This document shows, piece by piece, positions 1 to 7,387 of a stretch of DNA of 64,000 bases. The stretch spans positions 558,001-622,000 of the forward strand of contig NZ_WOFH01000006.1 of NCBI RefSeq assembly GCF_009733595.1. The letters are read 5' to 3'. This DNA comes from Actinomadura litoris. Lineage in GTDB: Bacteria; Actinomycetota; Actinomycetes; Streptosporangiales; Streptosporangiaceae. Numbering within the stretch: position 1 is the stretch's first letter; each line of letters starts with the position of its first letter. Under the pieces are notes generated by a model, which was given only the letters and a program-made list of their open reading frames with translations, ran no database searches and was not told where the DNA came from. A program made the position numbers and the translations under genes.

Positions 1-69
1 GCCCGCCGCTCGGGACTCGACGAACACGACCTCCACACCGCGATCTCCCGCGCCTTCGGCACCACCTGA
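1..69 (+). CDS. C-terminal end of an unidentified gene (partial)
   Basis: Frame 1 is open from the left edge to a TGA at 67-69 and gives 22 residues ending in HTAISRAFGTT. The gene begins outside the window. The short tail, with an acidic LDEHDLH stretch, is not enough to name a family. It runs towards the decayed region to the right and is the only apparently intact end before it. Confidence 0.45.
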   Translation, partial: ARRSGLDEHDLHTAISRAFGTT

Positions 70-293
70 CGGTCACCGGCGGCTGGACGGCTCGATCCTG
101 GTCTCGATGGACGCTCAGGACCCCAGCACGACGAGCCTGCCCGCCCACCAACCGGAGCAGCTCACCTACCGGAGGCAACGCGCCGCCAGCACGCCTGCAA
201 TCGCCCCACGGTTCCGGGATGTCGGTGGCCGACCAGTCTCATCCCACGTAAAGGCCCTTCGGCATGTCCTGGGGACCAAGCCGGGGCGAGCGG

Positions 294-850
294 TCAGCTA
301 GCGAGCCGTATGACGCCAGGCCCCTGGAAGGTGGCGATGTCGACGCTGACCTCCACCACCCGGGTGGGACGCACACGCGTGCAGGGGGGCCGGCGCGGCC
401 GTACCGGGCAGGCCACCGGCCCCAGCCGTGGGGGAGTACGCGGGCCAGGGCTGCCCGGGCCCGCCGGAGCGCAACAGCGCCCCGACCTGCTCGCGCGCCG
501 CCCTCGGCAACGGGGAGGTCCGCCCGACCACCCGCAGCCGAGGAGACTCACGGTCGTAGCGGCCCAGCACGAGAATGCGGCGGCCCCGTGAGGGCGCCCA
601 GGATGGCCAGAGTCTCATCGCGGTGCTTGATCTTCAGCCACCGGCACGCGTCAGGGGCGTGGGCTCGTCCGCGCGTTTGACGAACAACCCTTCGAAGCCG
701 TGGACGGCGAGGAGCTCCAGCCAGAACCGGGCCTCACCGGCTTCGGCGGACTGTACTGACACGATCACCGGTGCGGAGCCCAAGACATGCCGGAGCAGCT
801 GGCAGCGCTCGCGCAGGGAGCGGCGCCCGACGTCTTCACCTGCGGCCGCC
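294..850 (-). pseudogene. ATP-dependent DNA ligase, C-terminal remnant, several frameshifts
   Basis: Read on the minus strand, pieces of the C-terminal half of an ATP-dependent DNA ligase (LigC/LigD-like) appear in the correct order but in different frames. First comes a stretch ending GFEGLFVKRADEPTP. After a +1 shift come RWLKIKHRDETLAILGALTG (the nucleotidyltransferase motif V lysines) and then ILVLGRYDRESPRLRVVGRT (start of the OB-fold domain). A last piece, RVVEVSVDIATFQGPGVIRLAS, is the usual family end, followed by a stop. No adenylation-site KxDG motif is present, so the N-terminal half is gone. It is a pseudogene; the exact left and right limits are approximate. Confidence 0.7.
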
Positions 851-860
851 GCTGGGGTAT

Positions 861-933
861 GCGAGGCGGCGTGCTGGGAGATCCTTGGATGCCTGGTTCC
901 GGAACATTAAGGATTTAGGGCACGCCGCCTCGC
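861..933. repeat. 73-bp element with 14-bp perfect inverted ends
   Basis: The 14 bases at 861-874 (GCGAGGCGGCGTGC) are repeated as a perfect reverse complement at 920-933. Inside lie two more nested palindromes: ATCCTT (881-886) with AAGGAT (909-914), and GTTCCGGAAC at 896-905 in the apex. A further pair, GGGAGATC (876-883) and GATCTCCC (935-942), could form an alternative fold. It lies between the ligase remnant and the small hydrophobic-protein gene. It may be a tiny non-autonomous element, an attachment-type site or a structured RNA; nothing in the sequence decides between these. Confidence 0.5.
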
Positions 934-980
934 TGATCTCCCTCCCCACAGGAAGGGCCACTAATCGTCAGGGAACAAAG

Positions 981-1014
981 GCAAGGGGCACACCATCAGC
1001 GGTGCGCCCCTTGC
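981..1014 (-). terminator. Hairpin terminator of the small hydrophobic-protein gene
   Basis: GCAAGGGGCACACC (981-994) pairs with GGTGCGCCCCTTGC (1001-1014) with a single mismatch around a six-base loop. It sits 44 bases past the stop of the minus-strand gene at 1058-1228. There is no clear T-run, as is common in high-GC actinomycetes. Confidence 0.6.
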
Positions 1015-1057
1015 ACAGGGGTTCAAGCTCCCGTATCTACGGGGGCGTATCAGGTGG

Positions 1058-1228
1058 TCACCAGCGGTACCAGCGGCCACGTCGGCCACCGGTACCGGCG
1101 GGCCGGACGACAAAGCCGATCAGCCAGATCAGCAGGACCGCGATCGCGATCCACCAAAGGATTTTCAGTGCGAACCCTGCGCCGACCAGGATGAGGAAGA
1201 GCAGCAGGACCAGTAGCAGCGGAACCAT
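1058..1228 (-). CDS. Small hydrophobic membrane protein
   Basis: A 56-residue protein that is almost entirely two transmembrane segments (about residues 2-18 and 21-38). It ends in a short basic tail, GGRRGRWYRW, that should sit on the cytoplasmic face. Small proteins of this shape, usually named only 'hydrophobic protein', are common in actinomycetes and are often stress-induced; no enzymatic role is known. The start at 1228 is chosen because GGGAGGT lies seven bases before this ATG; an in-frame ATG 11 codons upstream lacks a ribosome-binding site. It is a single-gene unit closed by the hairpin at 981-1014, and appears intact although its neighbours on both sides are remnants. Confidence 0.65.
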   Translation of the reverse strand: MVPLLLVLLLFLILVGAGFALKILWWIAIAVLLIWLIGFVVRPAGTGGRRGRWYRW

Positions 1229-1586
1229 TGTGTTACCTCCCGGCGCCGGTATGCCCCCCACTTACCGATGTATTCCAAGAACCTTGCCGACCCACGTCCG
1301 CGGCGGCTGGAACACACAGACCACCAGGTCGCCGTGCCTGTGCGCGCTGGTGCGCGTCGCCCTCGTCCCCGGCTCCCACGCCGCCGCGCGCGCCGACTTC
1401 ACCTGGCACGGAGATAGCGTTGCCGACCTGCCAGAGCTTCAAGGTCCAGCTCTAACGGCGCGGCCGACCCCTGGGTCGGCGATGTCACAGATCGATGCGC
1501 GCGCCGACTCCGGTGAGCGGGACGGCGAGTCGGTGTTCGGATGTTCCAGCGCTACTGGTCACCGGATCATAGGCGCGCAATTGGAT
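1229..1586. other. Gene-free stretch upstream of the hydrophobic-protein gene
   Basis: About 360 bases with no recognisable coding remnant on either strand. It must contain the promoter of the minus-strand gene at 1058-1228, but I see no convincing -10/-35 pair. The right part may be the unrecognisable beginning of the regulator remnant at 1587-1865. Confidence 0.4.
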
Positions 1587-1865
1587 CCTGGCGTCGCCGA
1601 ACAGGCCCTTACCGCTCGTACTGCCGCACGGCCACGCGCGTTCACCTTCGGCGTCCTGGCCATCCGTCACGCGCAGACGCTGGAAGCCGAGGCCGCGTGC
1701 GCGGCAGGCCATCAGCTCCTTGACCTGGCGGCCCAGATCTCATCGCGGCGGGTGTGCATCCGGCTCGGCGAGGTTCTCGATGCGCTCTCGCCCTACGAGA
1801 GCAATCGAGCCGTCGCGGAGCTGCGGGAGGAGGCCGAGCCGGTGTTGCGAGGTTGCGGGCTCTGA
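1587..1865 (+). pseudogene. C-terminal remnant of a TPR-containing helix-turn-helix regulator
   Basis: The last 92 codons before a TGA read as the end of an actinobacterial XRE-type regulator with a TPR-like C-terminal half. Recognisable pieces are AGHQLLDLAAQISSRRV, then RLGEVLDALSPYESNRAVAE and LREEAEPVL. Upstream the frame stays open but no helix-turn-helix or start with a ribosome-binding site can be found, so the DNA-binding part has been lost. In intact relatives this region follows an XRE domain and several repeats. The match is by motif pattern only; it could equally come from the TPR end of a related ATPase. Confidence 0.45.
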
Positions 1866-1967
1866 CAGCGGGGAGCTGTTGCCCATGTTCGCAATGCCGG
1901 CCGAGGCCGAGGAAGTCCTCGCCGAAGTGGGTGCCCGCTGCCGGGTTCGTGTCGACGACGCTCGATT

Positions 1968-2117
1968 GGTGCCGGTGGTGGCCACGAAGATGATCGCGGC
2001 CAGGGCCTCTCGGTCCCTATACCGCCGCCGCCCGCCGCCCTGGGGCGGCCTCGGAGCGGGCGGCACTACCCGCTGGAACAACCCCCACAACTCCCCAGGC
2101 ACCAACCGCTCGACCAT
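1968..2117 (-). mobile_element. IS5-like transposase, N-terminal remnant
   Basis: The first 50 or so codons on the minus strand, starting at the ATG at 2117, match the opening of actinobacterial IS5-type DDE transposases: MVERLVPGELWGLFQRVVP, a Pro/Gly/Arg-rich stretch, then RYRDREALAAIIFVATTGT. Beyond that point the family sequence (normally CTWRQLP and onwards) is lost and none of the catalytic DDE residues are present. I could not find terminal inverted repeats. This is a dead fragment and marks the region as a past insertion target. Confidence 0.65.
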
Positions 2118-2155
2118 CTCCACGCACGACAGGCGAACGCTGACCTACCAACGAG

Positions 2156-2500
2156 ATGCCGTCCAAGAGTCTCGACGAGCCGGGCAAGCGGCGCGAGGTC
2201 GTCGAGGTGCTGCGGGCGCAGCGCCGGGGTCGGCTGCGCGTCGGCGGGATGTCCAAGGGGATCGCCACCGCGATTCTGGCGGTCTTCCTGGTGGTCGTCA
2301 CGGCGTTGTCGTCGGGGGCTGTCGAGGAGTTGCGGGATCTGCTGTGCTCGTCGGTCTGCGGGACCGGCATGCGGGACGCGGGGGCGGTTCCGATGACTTC
2401 GGGAATCGTCCGAGGCCGGGTCTGGTGCCGTCCCCGGCGGCAGGTAGCGCGCGGCCACGCACTGGGGTGCCCTCCGGCCCGTCGGGAGCCGAGGAAGTGA
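2156..2500 (+). CDS. Hypothetical small membrane protein, possibly frameshifted
   Basis: A 114-codon open frame with one clear transmembrane helix (MSKGIATAILAVFLVVVTAL, about residues 32-51) after a basic N-terminus, then a Cys pair (LLCSSVCGTG). The family is not recognised. An internal ATG at 2249 directly before the helix could be the true start. After about residue 75 this frame becomes Arg-rich and less protein-like. The other two frames carry more plausible Pro/Ser/Gly-rich sequence, including a stretch from 2532 ending PSPTVSPSP. A longer protein with a Pro-rich tail may therefore have been broken by frameshifts. A hairpin at 2720-2758 follows. Confidence 0.3.
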   Translation: MPSKSLDEPGKRREVVEVLRAQRRGRLRVGGMSKGIATAILAVFLVVVTALSSGAVEELRDLLCSSVCGTGMRDAGAVPMTSGIVRGRVWCRPRRQVARGHALGCPPARREPRK

Positions 2501-2719
2501 ACGAGCCGCTGACGGGGCGCTGGTGGATCAGATGCCGAGCACGCGTGTCTCGCTGGAGCCAGCGCCGCCGGGCTCGGGCGGCACACCCGCCCCGGACGAG
2601 CCGACGAGCGCCCCCTGCAACGAGCCGCCGCCGGAGGTCCCTGCCGATGAACCGTCCCCGACGGTGTCACCGTCTCCGTGAGGCGAGCACAAGCAGCCGG
2701 TGATGCCGCAAGGGCGCTA

Positions 2720-2758
2720 AGACCGCTCCCAGAGAGAGGGGCGGCTTCCTGTTTTTTG
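2720..2758 (+). terminator. Intrinsic terminator
   Basis: CCGCTCC (2723-2729) and GGGGCGG (2738-2744) form a stem around an AGAGAGA-type loop, followed by TTCCTG and six T (2752-2757). It is a typical intrinsic terminator for transcription coming from the left. Confidence 0.6.
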
Positions 2759-2768
2759 CCGGTGGTCC

Positions 2769-2884
2769 TTGTTCGCGCGCAGCCTGCCCGGCTCGGGCTG
2801 TCCATCGTCGCCGAGACCGGCGGCGGCGTCGACCTGGAACCGGTGCCCGGCGGTGCCTTCGCGCGCGTCCGCTTCCTCGGCACA
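2769..2884 (+). pseudogene. Histidine-kinase C-terminal remnant
   Basis: The plus strand carries the end of a HATPase_c domain. PGSG is in one frame, followed after a one-base shift by LGLSIVAETGGGVDLEPVPG and GAFARVRFLG. Together these restore the G2 box (GSGLGLSIV) and the last beta-strands of a sensor kinase. Nothing of the dimerisation or sensor domains is visible upstream. It lies only 36 bases from the end of an intact kinase gene on the opposite strand, and its sequence differs from that gene, so it is not a local copy of it. Confidence 0.6.
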
Positions 2885-2919
2885 TCCGAATACGCCCACC
2901 GACCGTGCCGGACCGAAGG

Positions 2920-4425
2920 TCAGGTGTGCGGGAGGACGAGGCGGAAGGTGGAGCCGCGTCCGGGGGCGGTGTCGAGTTCGAGGCGTCCGTTGTGGTTCTC
3001 GGCGATGGCGGCGGCGATGGCCAGTCCGAGCCCGCTGCCGCCATGGTCACGGGAACGGGACCGGTCGACGCGGTAGAAGCGCTCGAAGAGGTGGGCGGCC
3101 CTGTCGGGGGTGAGACCGGGCCCCTCGTCCGCGACCTCGATGACGCAGACCGGCGTCCCGTCCTTCAACGCAGGGGAAGGGCTGAAGCGGCCGTCTCGGT
3201 CGGTGCCGCAGGACGGGCCGGCGCGAGCGCTGCCGACGCGGACGTGGATGGGTGTGCCGGACGGAGTGTGCACCAGGGCGTTGGAGATCAGGTTGGTCAG
3301 CACCTGCCGGAGCCGGTGGGAGTCTCCCGTGGTTTCCACGAGTTCCAACTCTCCGGCGCCGTCGTCGAGGGGTTTCAGGGCGATGGGGCGGCCGGGGTGG
3401 CGGACGGCGGTGGCCCTGATCGCGTCCGCGGCGAGGGCGAGCAGGTCGACCGGCTCGGTGCGGTAGGCGGGTTCCTGGTCCAGCTTGGCCAGCAGGAGCA
3501 GGTCGTTGACCAGCACACTCATGCGTTCGGCGTTCTGGCGGATCAGCCGGTCGGCGGTGTGCCGCTCGGACGCGGGGAGATCCTGGTGGCGCAGCGACAG
3601 CTCGGCGAACCCCTGGATGGAGGTCAGCGGGGTGCGCAGCTCGTGCCCCGCGTCGGCGACGAAGCGGCGCAGCCGGGCCTCGGACGCCTCGTGTTCGCGC
3701 AACGCCCCCTGCAACCGCTCCAGCATGGTGTTCAGCACGCTCCCGAGGCGGCCGATCTCGGTGCGGGGATCGGTGTCGGTGACGCGTTCGTCCAGCCGTC
3801 CCGCGGTGATCTCTTCGGCGGTGCGCTCCATGCGGGTCAGCGGCAGCAGCCCGAGCCGCACCACCCATCGTCCAGCGATCACCAGGGCCGCCAGGGTGAT
3901 CACCAGGACGACCGCGTTGAGCCACAGCAGTTTGGACATCGCGCCGTCGACGGTGTCGAGGGGGAGCGCGACGACGAAGACCTGCCCGTCGGGCGCGATC
4001 CCGCGCCGGACCCGCCAGCGCCCGTCGCCTCCGGTCGCGGGAAGGGTCGCGAGCCCGTCGTGGGGCATGGGCAGGCCGGCGGTGGTCCGCGGGAGGCGGG
4101 GCGCCGACTTGGGACCGCGTCCGAGGGATCGCGAGGAGAGCCGGCCGGCGTGGTCGTAGAAGAAGAGGCGGAACTCGGACGGAAGGTCGCCGTCGGACGG
4201 CGGTGGCGGGAGGGGCGCGCCGCGGCGCTCGGCGGAGTCGTCGAACCGGCTCGGCGTCGGCGGGAAATCGCGGAGCTGCTCGTCGACCCGACCGTGCAGC
4301 CACGACCGCAGAACCAGGTACCCGATCGCCTGCGAGGCCAGGACCGCTGCGGCCGCCAGGGCGGTGGCGCCCAGCACCAGCCGGCGGCGCAGCGAGCCGG
4401 GACCGCCGGGCAGCGGCCTGATCAC
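2920..4425 (-). CDS. Sensor histidine kinase (HAMP, HisKA, HATPase)
   Basis: A 501-residue membrane sensor kinase. An N-terminal transmembrane helix (about 15-38) is followed by a roughly 120-residue extracytoplasmic domain and a second helix (about 168-188). HAMP follows, then a HisKA domain with the H-box ADAGHELRTPL (phospho-acceptor His261). The HATPase has N, G1 (VADEGPGL), F (LFERFYR) and G2 (GGSGLGLAIA) boxes. All catalytic motifs are intact. Its start overlaps the stop of the response-regulator gene by four bases, so the pair is translationally coupled and they are presumed partners. It is the last gene of the leftward operon that begins with two glycosyltransferases. The signal is unknown; the context points to the cell envelope. 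This kinase class usually also dephosphorylates its regulator. Confidence 0.93.
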   Translation of the reverse strand: MIRPLPGGPGSLRRRLVLGATALAAAAVLASQAIGYLVLRSWLHGRVDEQLRDFPPTPSRFDDSAERRGAPLPPPPSDGDLPSEFRLFFYDHAGRLSSRSLGRGPKSAPRLPRTTAGLPMPHDGLATLPATGGDGRWRVRRGIAPDGQVFVVALPLDTVDGAMSKLLWLNAVVLVITLAALVIAGRWVVRLGLLPLTRMERTAEEITAGRLDERVTDTDPRTEIGRLGSVLNTMLERLQGALREHEASEARLRRFVADAGHELRTPLTSIQGFAELSLRHQDLPASERHTADRLIRQNAERMSVLVNDLLLLAKLDQEPAYRTEPVDLLALAADAIRATAVRHPGRPIALKPLDDGAGELELVETTGDSHRLRQVLTNLISNALVHTPSGTPIHVRVGSARAGPSCGTDRDGRFSPSPALKDGTPVCVIEVADEGPGLTPDRAAHLFERFYRVDRSRSRDHGGSGLGLAIAAAIAENHNGRLELDTAPGRGSTFRLVLPHT

Positions 4426-5165
4426 GGCCCCGCCGACTCGGTGTGCTCGCGGGGCAACCGCAGGCAGTACCCCACTCCCCGGACGGTGTGGATGAGCGGC
4501 GGGTCGAATCGGTCGATCTTGCGGCGCAGGTACTTGACGTAGGTCTCCACGATGCGGCCGTCGCCGTTGAAGTCGTACCGCCAGACGTGGTCGAGGATCT
4601 GGTTCTTGCTCAGGACCCTGCGCGGGTTGGCCATCAGGTAGGCCAGCAGGCTGAATTCGGTGGGGGAGAGCGGGACGTACTCGCCGGCGCGGTGCACTTC
4701 GTGCGCACCGGCGTCCAGGACCAGGTCGGCGTAGCGCAGCACGTCCTCCCCGGCAGTGTCACCGACGTCGGCCGCGCAGGACCGGCGCAGGATCGCCTGG
4801 ACGCGCAGCAGCACCTCCTCCAGGCTGAACGGCTTGGTGACGTAGTCGTCGGCCCCGGCCGCCAGCCCGGCGATACGGTCCTGGACGTCGCCGAGCGCCG
4901 TCAGGAACAGGATCGGGGTGTCGACGCCCACGGCCCGCAGGCCTCCGGTGACGGCGAGGCCGTCCAGGTCGGGGAGCATCACGTCGAGGAGGATCAGGTC
5001 CGGGTGGAACCGCTCGACGGCGAGCAGGGCGCCCTGGCCGGTGTCGCAGCTGTCCACCTCGTAGCCCGCCAGCCGGAGGGTGGACTCCAGCAGGACGCGG
5101 ATGCCGTCCTCGTCCTCCACGACCAGCACGCGCCGCGGGGGCTGCTCCGCGTCCTGCTCAGCCAT
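4422..5165 (-). CDS. OmpR/PhoB-type response regulator
   Basis: A 247-residue two-domain regulator. The receiver domain (about 12-125) has the acidic pocket (VVEDED), phospho-acceptor Asp61 in LILLDVMLPDLDG, the conserved Thr of FLTAL and Lys of YVTKPFS. The winged-helix DNA-binding domain follows (about 150-240), with the family end VRGVGYCLR. It lies 23 bases after the GT39-type gene and overlaps the kinase gene by four bases, so all four genes form one transcript. By position it probably controls this operon and envelope genes elsewhere. A remnant of a second regulator of the same class lies at 8902-9102 on the other strand. Confidence 0.94.
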   Translation of the reverse strand: MAEQDAEQPPRRVLVVEDEDGIRVLLESTLRLAGYEVDSCDTGQGALLAVERFHPDLILLDVMLPDLDGLAVTGGLRAVGVDTPILFLTALGDVQDRIAGLAAGADDYVTKPFSLEEVLLRVQAILRRSCAADVGDTAGEDVLRYADLVLDAGAHEVHRAGEYVPLSPTEFSLLAYLMANPRRVLSKNQILDHVWRYDFNGDGRIVETYVKYLRRKIDRFDPPLIHTVRGVGYCLRLPREHTESAGP

Positions 5166-5188
5166 GATCGATCACCTCACCCCCGGTC

Positions 5189-7387
5189 TCAGCGAGCCGC
5201 GCAGTCGTAGAGGGTAGCGGCCCCTCCCCTCCCAGCGGCGCCGCCGGGGCCGCCGGGGCCGCCTCCGGTGGGCGTGCCGGAGCCGCCGTAGACCGACGGC
5301 GCCACGGCCCGGCAGTGGCCGGTGACCCACGCGGTCCGCCGCGCGGCCGCGCTGTCTCGGCTTGGGAACGGGCCACCGCCGCCCGGCGTCGCGGAGGCGA
5401 GGACGAAACGGAGCTCGCCGCTGTGCGTCCACCGCTCAAGCCGCCGGACGGACGGTGCGTCGTCGGCCGAGGTGAAGCCACCCATGCCGATGACGTGCGA
5501 GTCGCTGTGCAGGATGAACGCCGACGCCGCCATCGCGCCGCCCTCGACGGCCAGCGTGATCCGCGCGGAGCCGGAGTTGCGGCGCGCGTAGTCGAGGATC
5601 TTGCGCTGGTCGGCGGTGAGCGCGGCCGCGTCCCCTGGCCCGCCTCCGGGCGGGAAGGGCCCCGGCGGAACGGGCCCGCCGCGCGACATGCCCTCCGGCA
5701 CGGCACCGGGCGTCGCCGGGCCTGACGGGAGGCCGCGCGGCCCGTCCTGGCCGGGCCGGGTCCGTCCGTCCCGGCCGGAGGAGGGCATCCTCATCGGTCC
5801 CGCCGCCGGGATGACGGCGCTCATCGACGTGGGCCCGTCCGCCGGGACGAACGCGGCCCACGCGCCCGGCGCGACCAGCACCGCCGCCGCTGCGACCGCG
5901 AGCGCGATGGGCAGTAGCCGGGCCGTTGCCCTGTGGGGGGACGACCCCCCACGCCTCCCGGAACGGCCCGGGGACCAGAACGCGGCGCACAGCAGCACGA
6001 CCGCCGCCGTCCCGGTCACGGCCACCGGCCACACCAGCCACCCGTGCCATTCCGGCGCCCGCCGGATGACGACGACGGCCCACGCCGCCGTGACCGCGAC
6101 CGTGACCGCCGCGACCGGAGCGGGCCACCGTTCGCCTGCCCGTTGCGCGCGGACCAGCACGGCCGCCAGGCCCCCGCACAGGGCACCGATCGCCGGGGCG
6201 AGCTGCGTCGTGTAGTACTCGTGGAAGATCCCTTCCTGCATGGAGAACACCCCGGCGCACACCACCAGCCACAGGCTCCACAGGACCCATCCCGAGACGG
6301 GAAGGGCCGTAGCCTCCGGCAGGCGGCCGCGGCGGCGCAGCACCGCCACCGCCACCGCGGTCACGACGGCCACCGCGCACACCGGCAGCAGCCAGCTGAT
6401 CTGGCCGCCGACCGCGTCGCCGAACATCCGCAGCGGGCCGGTGCCCCCGCCGAACGGCGCGCCCGGCCCGCGCGGCGCCCCCGAACCGCCGGGAGGGGCG
6501 CCTCCCGGACCGGGACCGCCGGGGCCGGGGCCCTGCCCGAAGACGCGGCCGAGGCCGTTGTAGCCGACGACCAGGTCCCAGGCCGAGCCGTCCTCACTGC
6601 CGCCGATGTACGGCTTGTCGCCAGGCCACACCGCTACCATCGCCACCCACCACAGCGACGAGACGGCCAGGACCGCGCCCGCCGCCGCCAGCCGCCAGAT
6701 CCTCGCGATCCAGGGGCCGCCCGCCCCGACGAGCCAGGCGGCGGTGAAGGCGGGCAGCACCATCCACGCCGCGAGCATCTTGGTGACGAACCCGCAGCCG
6801 ATCAGGAACGCGGCCCCGCACAGCCACCACGTCGCCGCCCGCGCCGCGGGTTCCCGCACGGCCCGGGTCAGCGCATACGCCGCGCCTACCAGCAGCAGGA
6901 GCAGCGGGGCGTCGAGATTGTTGCTGCGGGTGATCGCGACGGTGACCGGGGTCAGTGTCAGGACGAGCGCGGCGACCAGCCCGGCGACCTCACCCGCCCA
7001 GCGGCGCACCGTCCGGTGCAGCACCAGTACGGCCAGGACGCCCTCGACCACCTGGGGCAGCAGCAGCGACCAGCCGTGCAGCCCGAAGACCTTGCTACTG
7101 ATCACCTGTGGCCACAGCCCGGCCGGGGGCTTGTCCACGGTGACCACGCCCGCCGGATCGTACGAGCCGAACATGAAGTTGGTGAAGCCACCCCCCATCG
7201 ACTTCACCGCCGCCGAATAGTACGTGTTCCCCCACCCCAGCGAGTTGAGCGACCACCCGTACAGGACGCAGGCGGTGGAGAGGATCGCGCCGAGCGCGAC
7301 AGCGGGCGCCCAGCCGGGCAGGGAGCGCGGCCCGGCCGCGGGCGGCTGCGGAGGGGAGTCGGCCGAGGCGACGACGTCGGAGCTCAT
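5189..7387 (-). CDS. GT39-family (ArnT/PMT-like) membrane glycosyltransferase
   Basis: A 732-residue multi-pass membrane protein of the ArnT/protein-mannosyltransferase type, which moves sugars from a polyprenyl-phosphate carrier onto extracellular acceptors. The first extracytoplasmic loop has the expected motifs: GWGNTYYSAAVKSM, then TVDKPPAGLW, and later ITRSNNLDAP. About a dozen helices follow. Two Gly/Pro-rich low-complexity segments (about 285-315 and 545-610) and a roughly 130-residue extracytoplasmic C-terminal domain are as seen in actinobacterial members. The start ATG at 7387 overlaps the stop of the GT2-GtrA gene by four bases. That enzyme should make the polyprenyl-linked sugar donor used here. 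A G-rich palindrome at 5933-5952 lies in a cytoplasmic-loop coding part. Confidence 0.9.
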   Translation of the reverse strand: MSSDVVASADSPPQPPAAGPRSLPGWAPAVALGAILSTACVLYGWSLNSLGWGNTYYSAAVKSMGGGFTNFMFGSYDPAGVVTVDKPPAGLWPQVISSKVFGLHGWSLLLPQVVEGVLAVLVLHRTVRRWAGEVAGLVAALVLTLTPVTVAITRSNNLDAPLLLLLVGAAYALTRAVREPAARAATWWLCGAAFLIGCGFVTKMLAAWMVLPAFTAAWLVGAGGPWIARIWRLAAAGAVLAVSSLWWVAMVAVWPGDKPYIGGSEDGSAWDLVVGYNGLGRVFGQGPGPGGPGPGGAPPGGSGAPRGPGAPFGGGTGPLRMFGDAVGGQISWLLPVCAVAVVTAVAVAVLRRRGRLPEATALPVSGWVLWSLWLVVCAGVFSMQEGIFHEYYTTQLAPAIGALCGGLAAVLVRAQRAGERWPAPVAAVTVAVTAAWAVVVIRRAPEWHGWLVWPVAVTGTAAVVLLCAAFWSPGRSGRRGGSSPHRATARLLPIALAVAAAAVLVAPGAWAAFVPADGPTSMSAVIPAAGPMRMPSSGRDGRTRPGQDGPRGLPSGPATPGAVPEGMSRGGPVPPGPFPPGGGPGDAAALTADQRKILDYARRNSGSARITLAVEGGAMAASAFILHSDSHVIGMGGFTSADDAPSVRRLERWTHSGELRFVLASATPGGGGPFPSRDSAAARRTAWVTGHCRAVAPSVYGGSGTPTGGGPGGPGGAAGRGGAATLYDCAAR
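5933..5952. repeat. G-rich palindrome (8-bp stem, ACGA loop) inside the GT39 gene
   Basis: GTGGGGGG (5933-5940), loop ACGA (5941-5944), CCCCCCAC (5945-5952) is a perfect hairpin. It is followed by GCCTCCCGG, resembling the hairpin at 63734-63754 with its GCCCCCCG follower. The loop is identical to that of the two hairpins at 63617-63636 and 63704-63723. It falls in an Arg/Gly/Ser-rich loop between two membrane helices, where extra residues would be tolerated. Confidence 0.6.

Noticed and set aside
2905..4542. Open frame of 545 codons on the plus strand
   Set aside because: Antisense to the sensor kinase, which has every catalytic motif. The plus frame has none.
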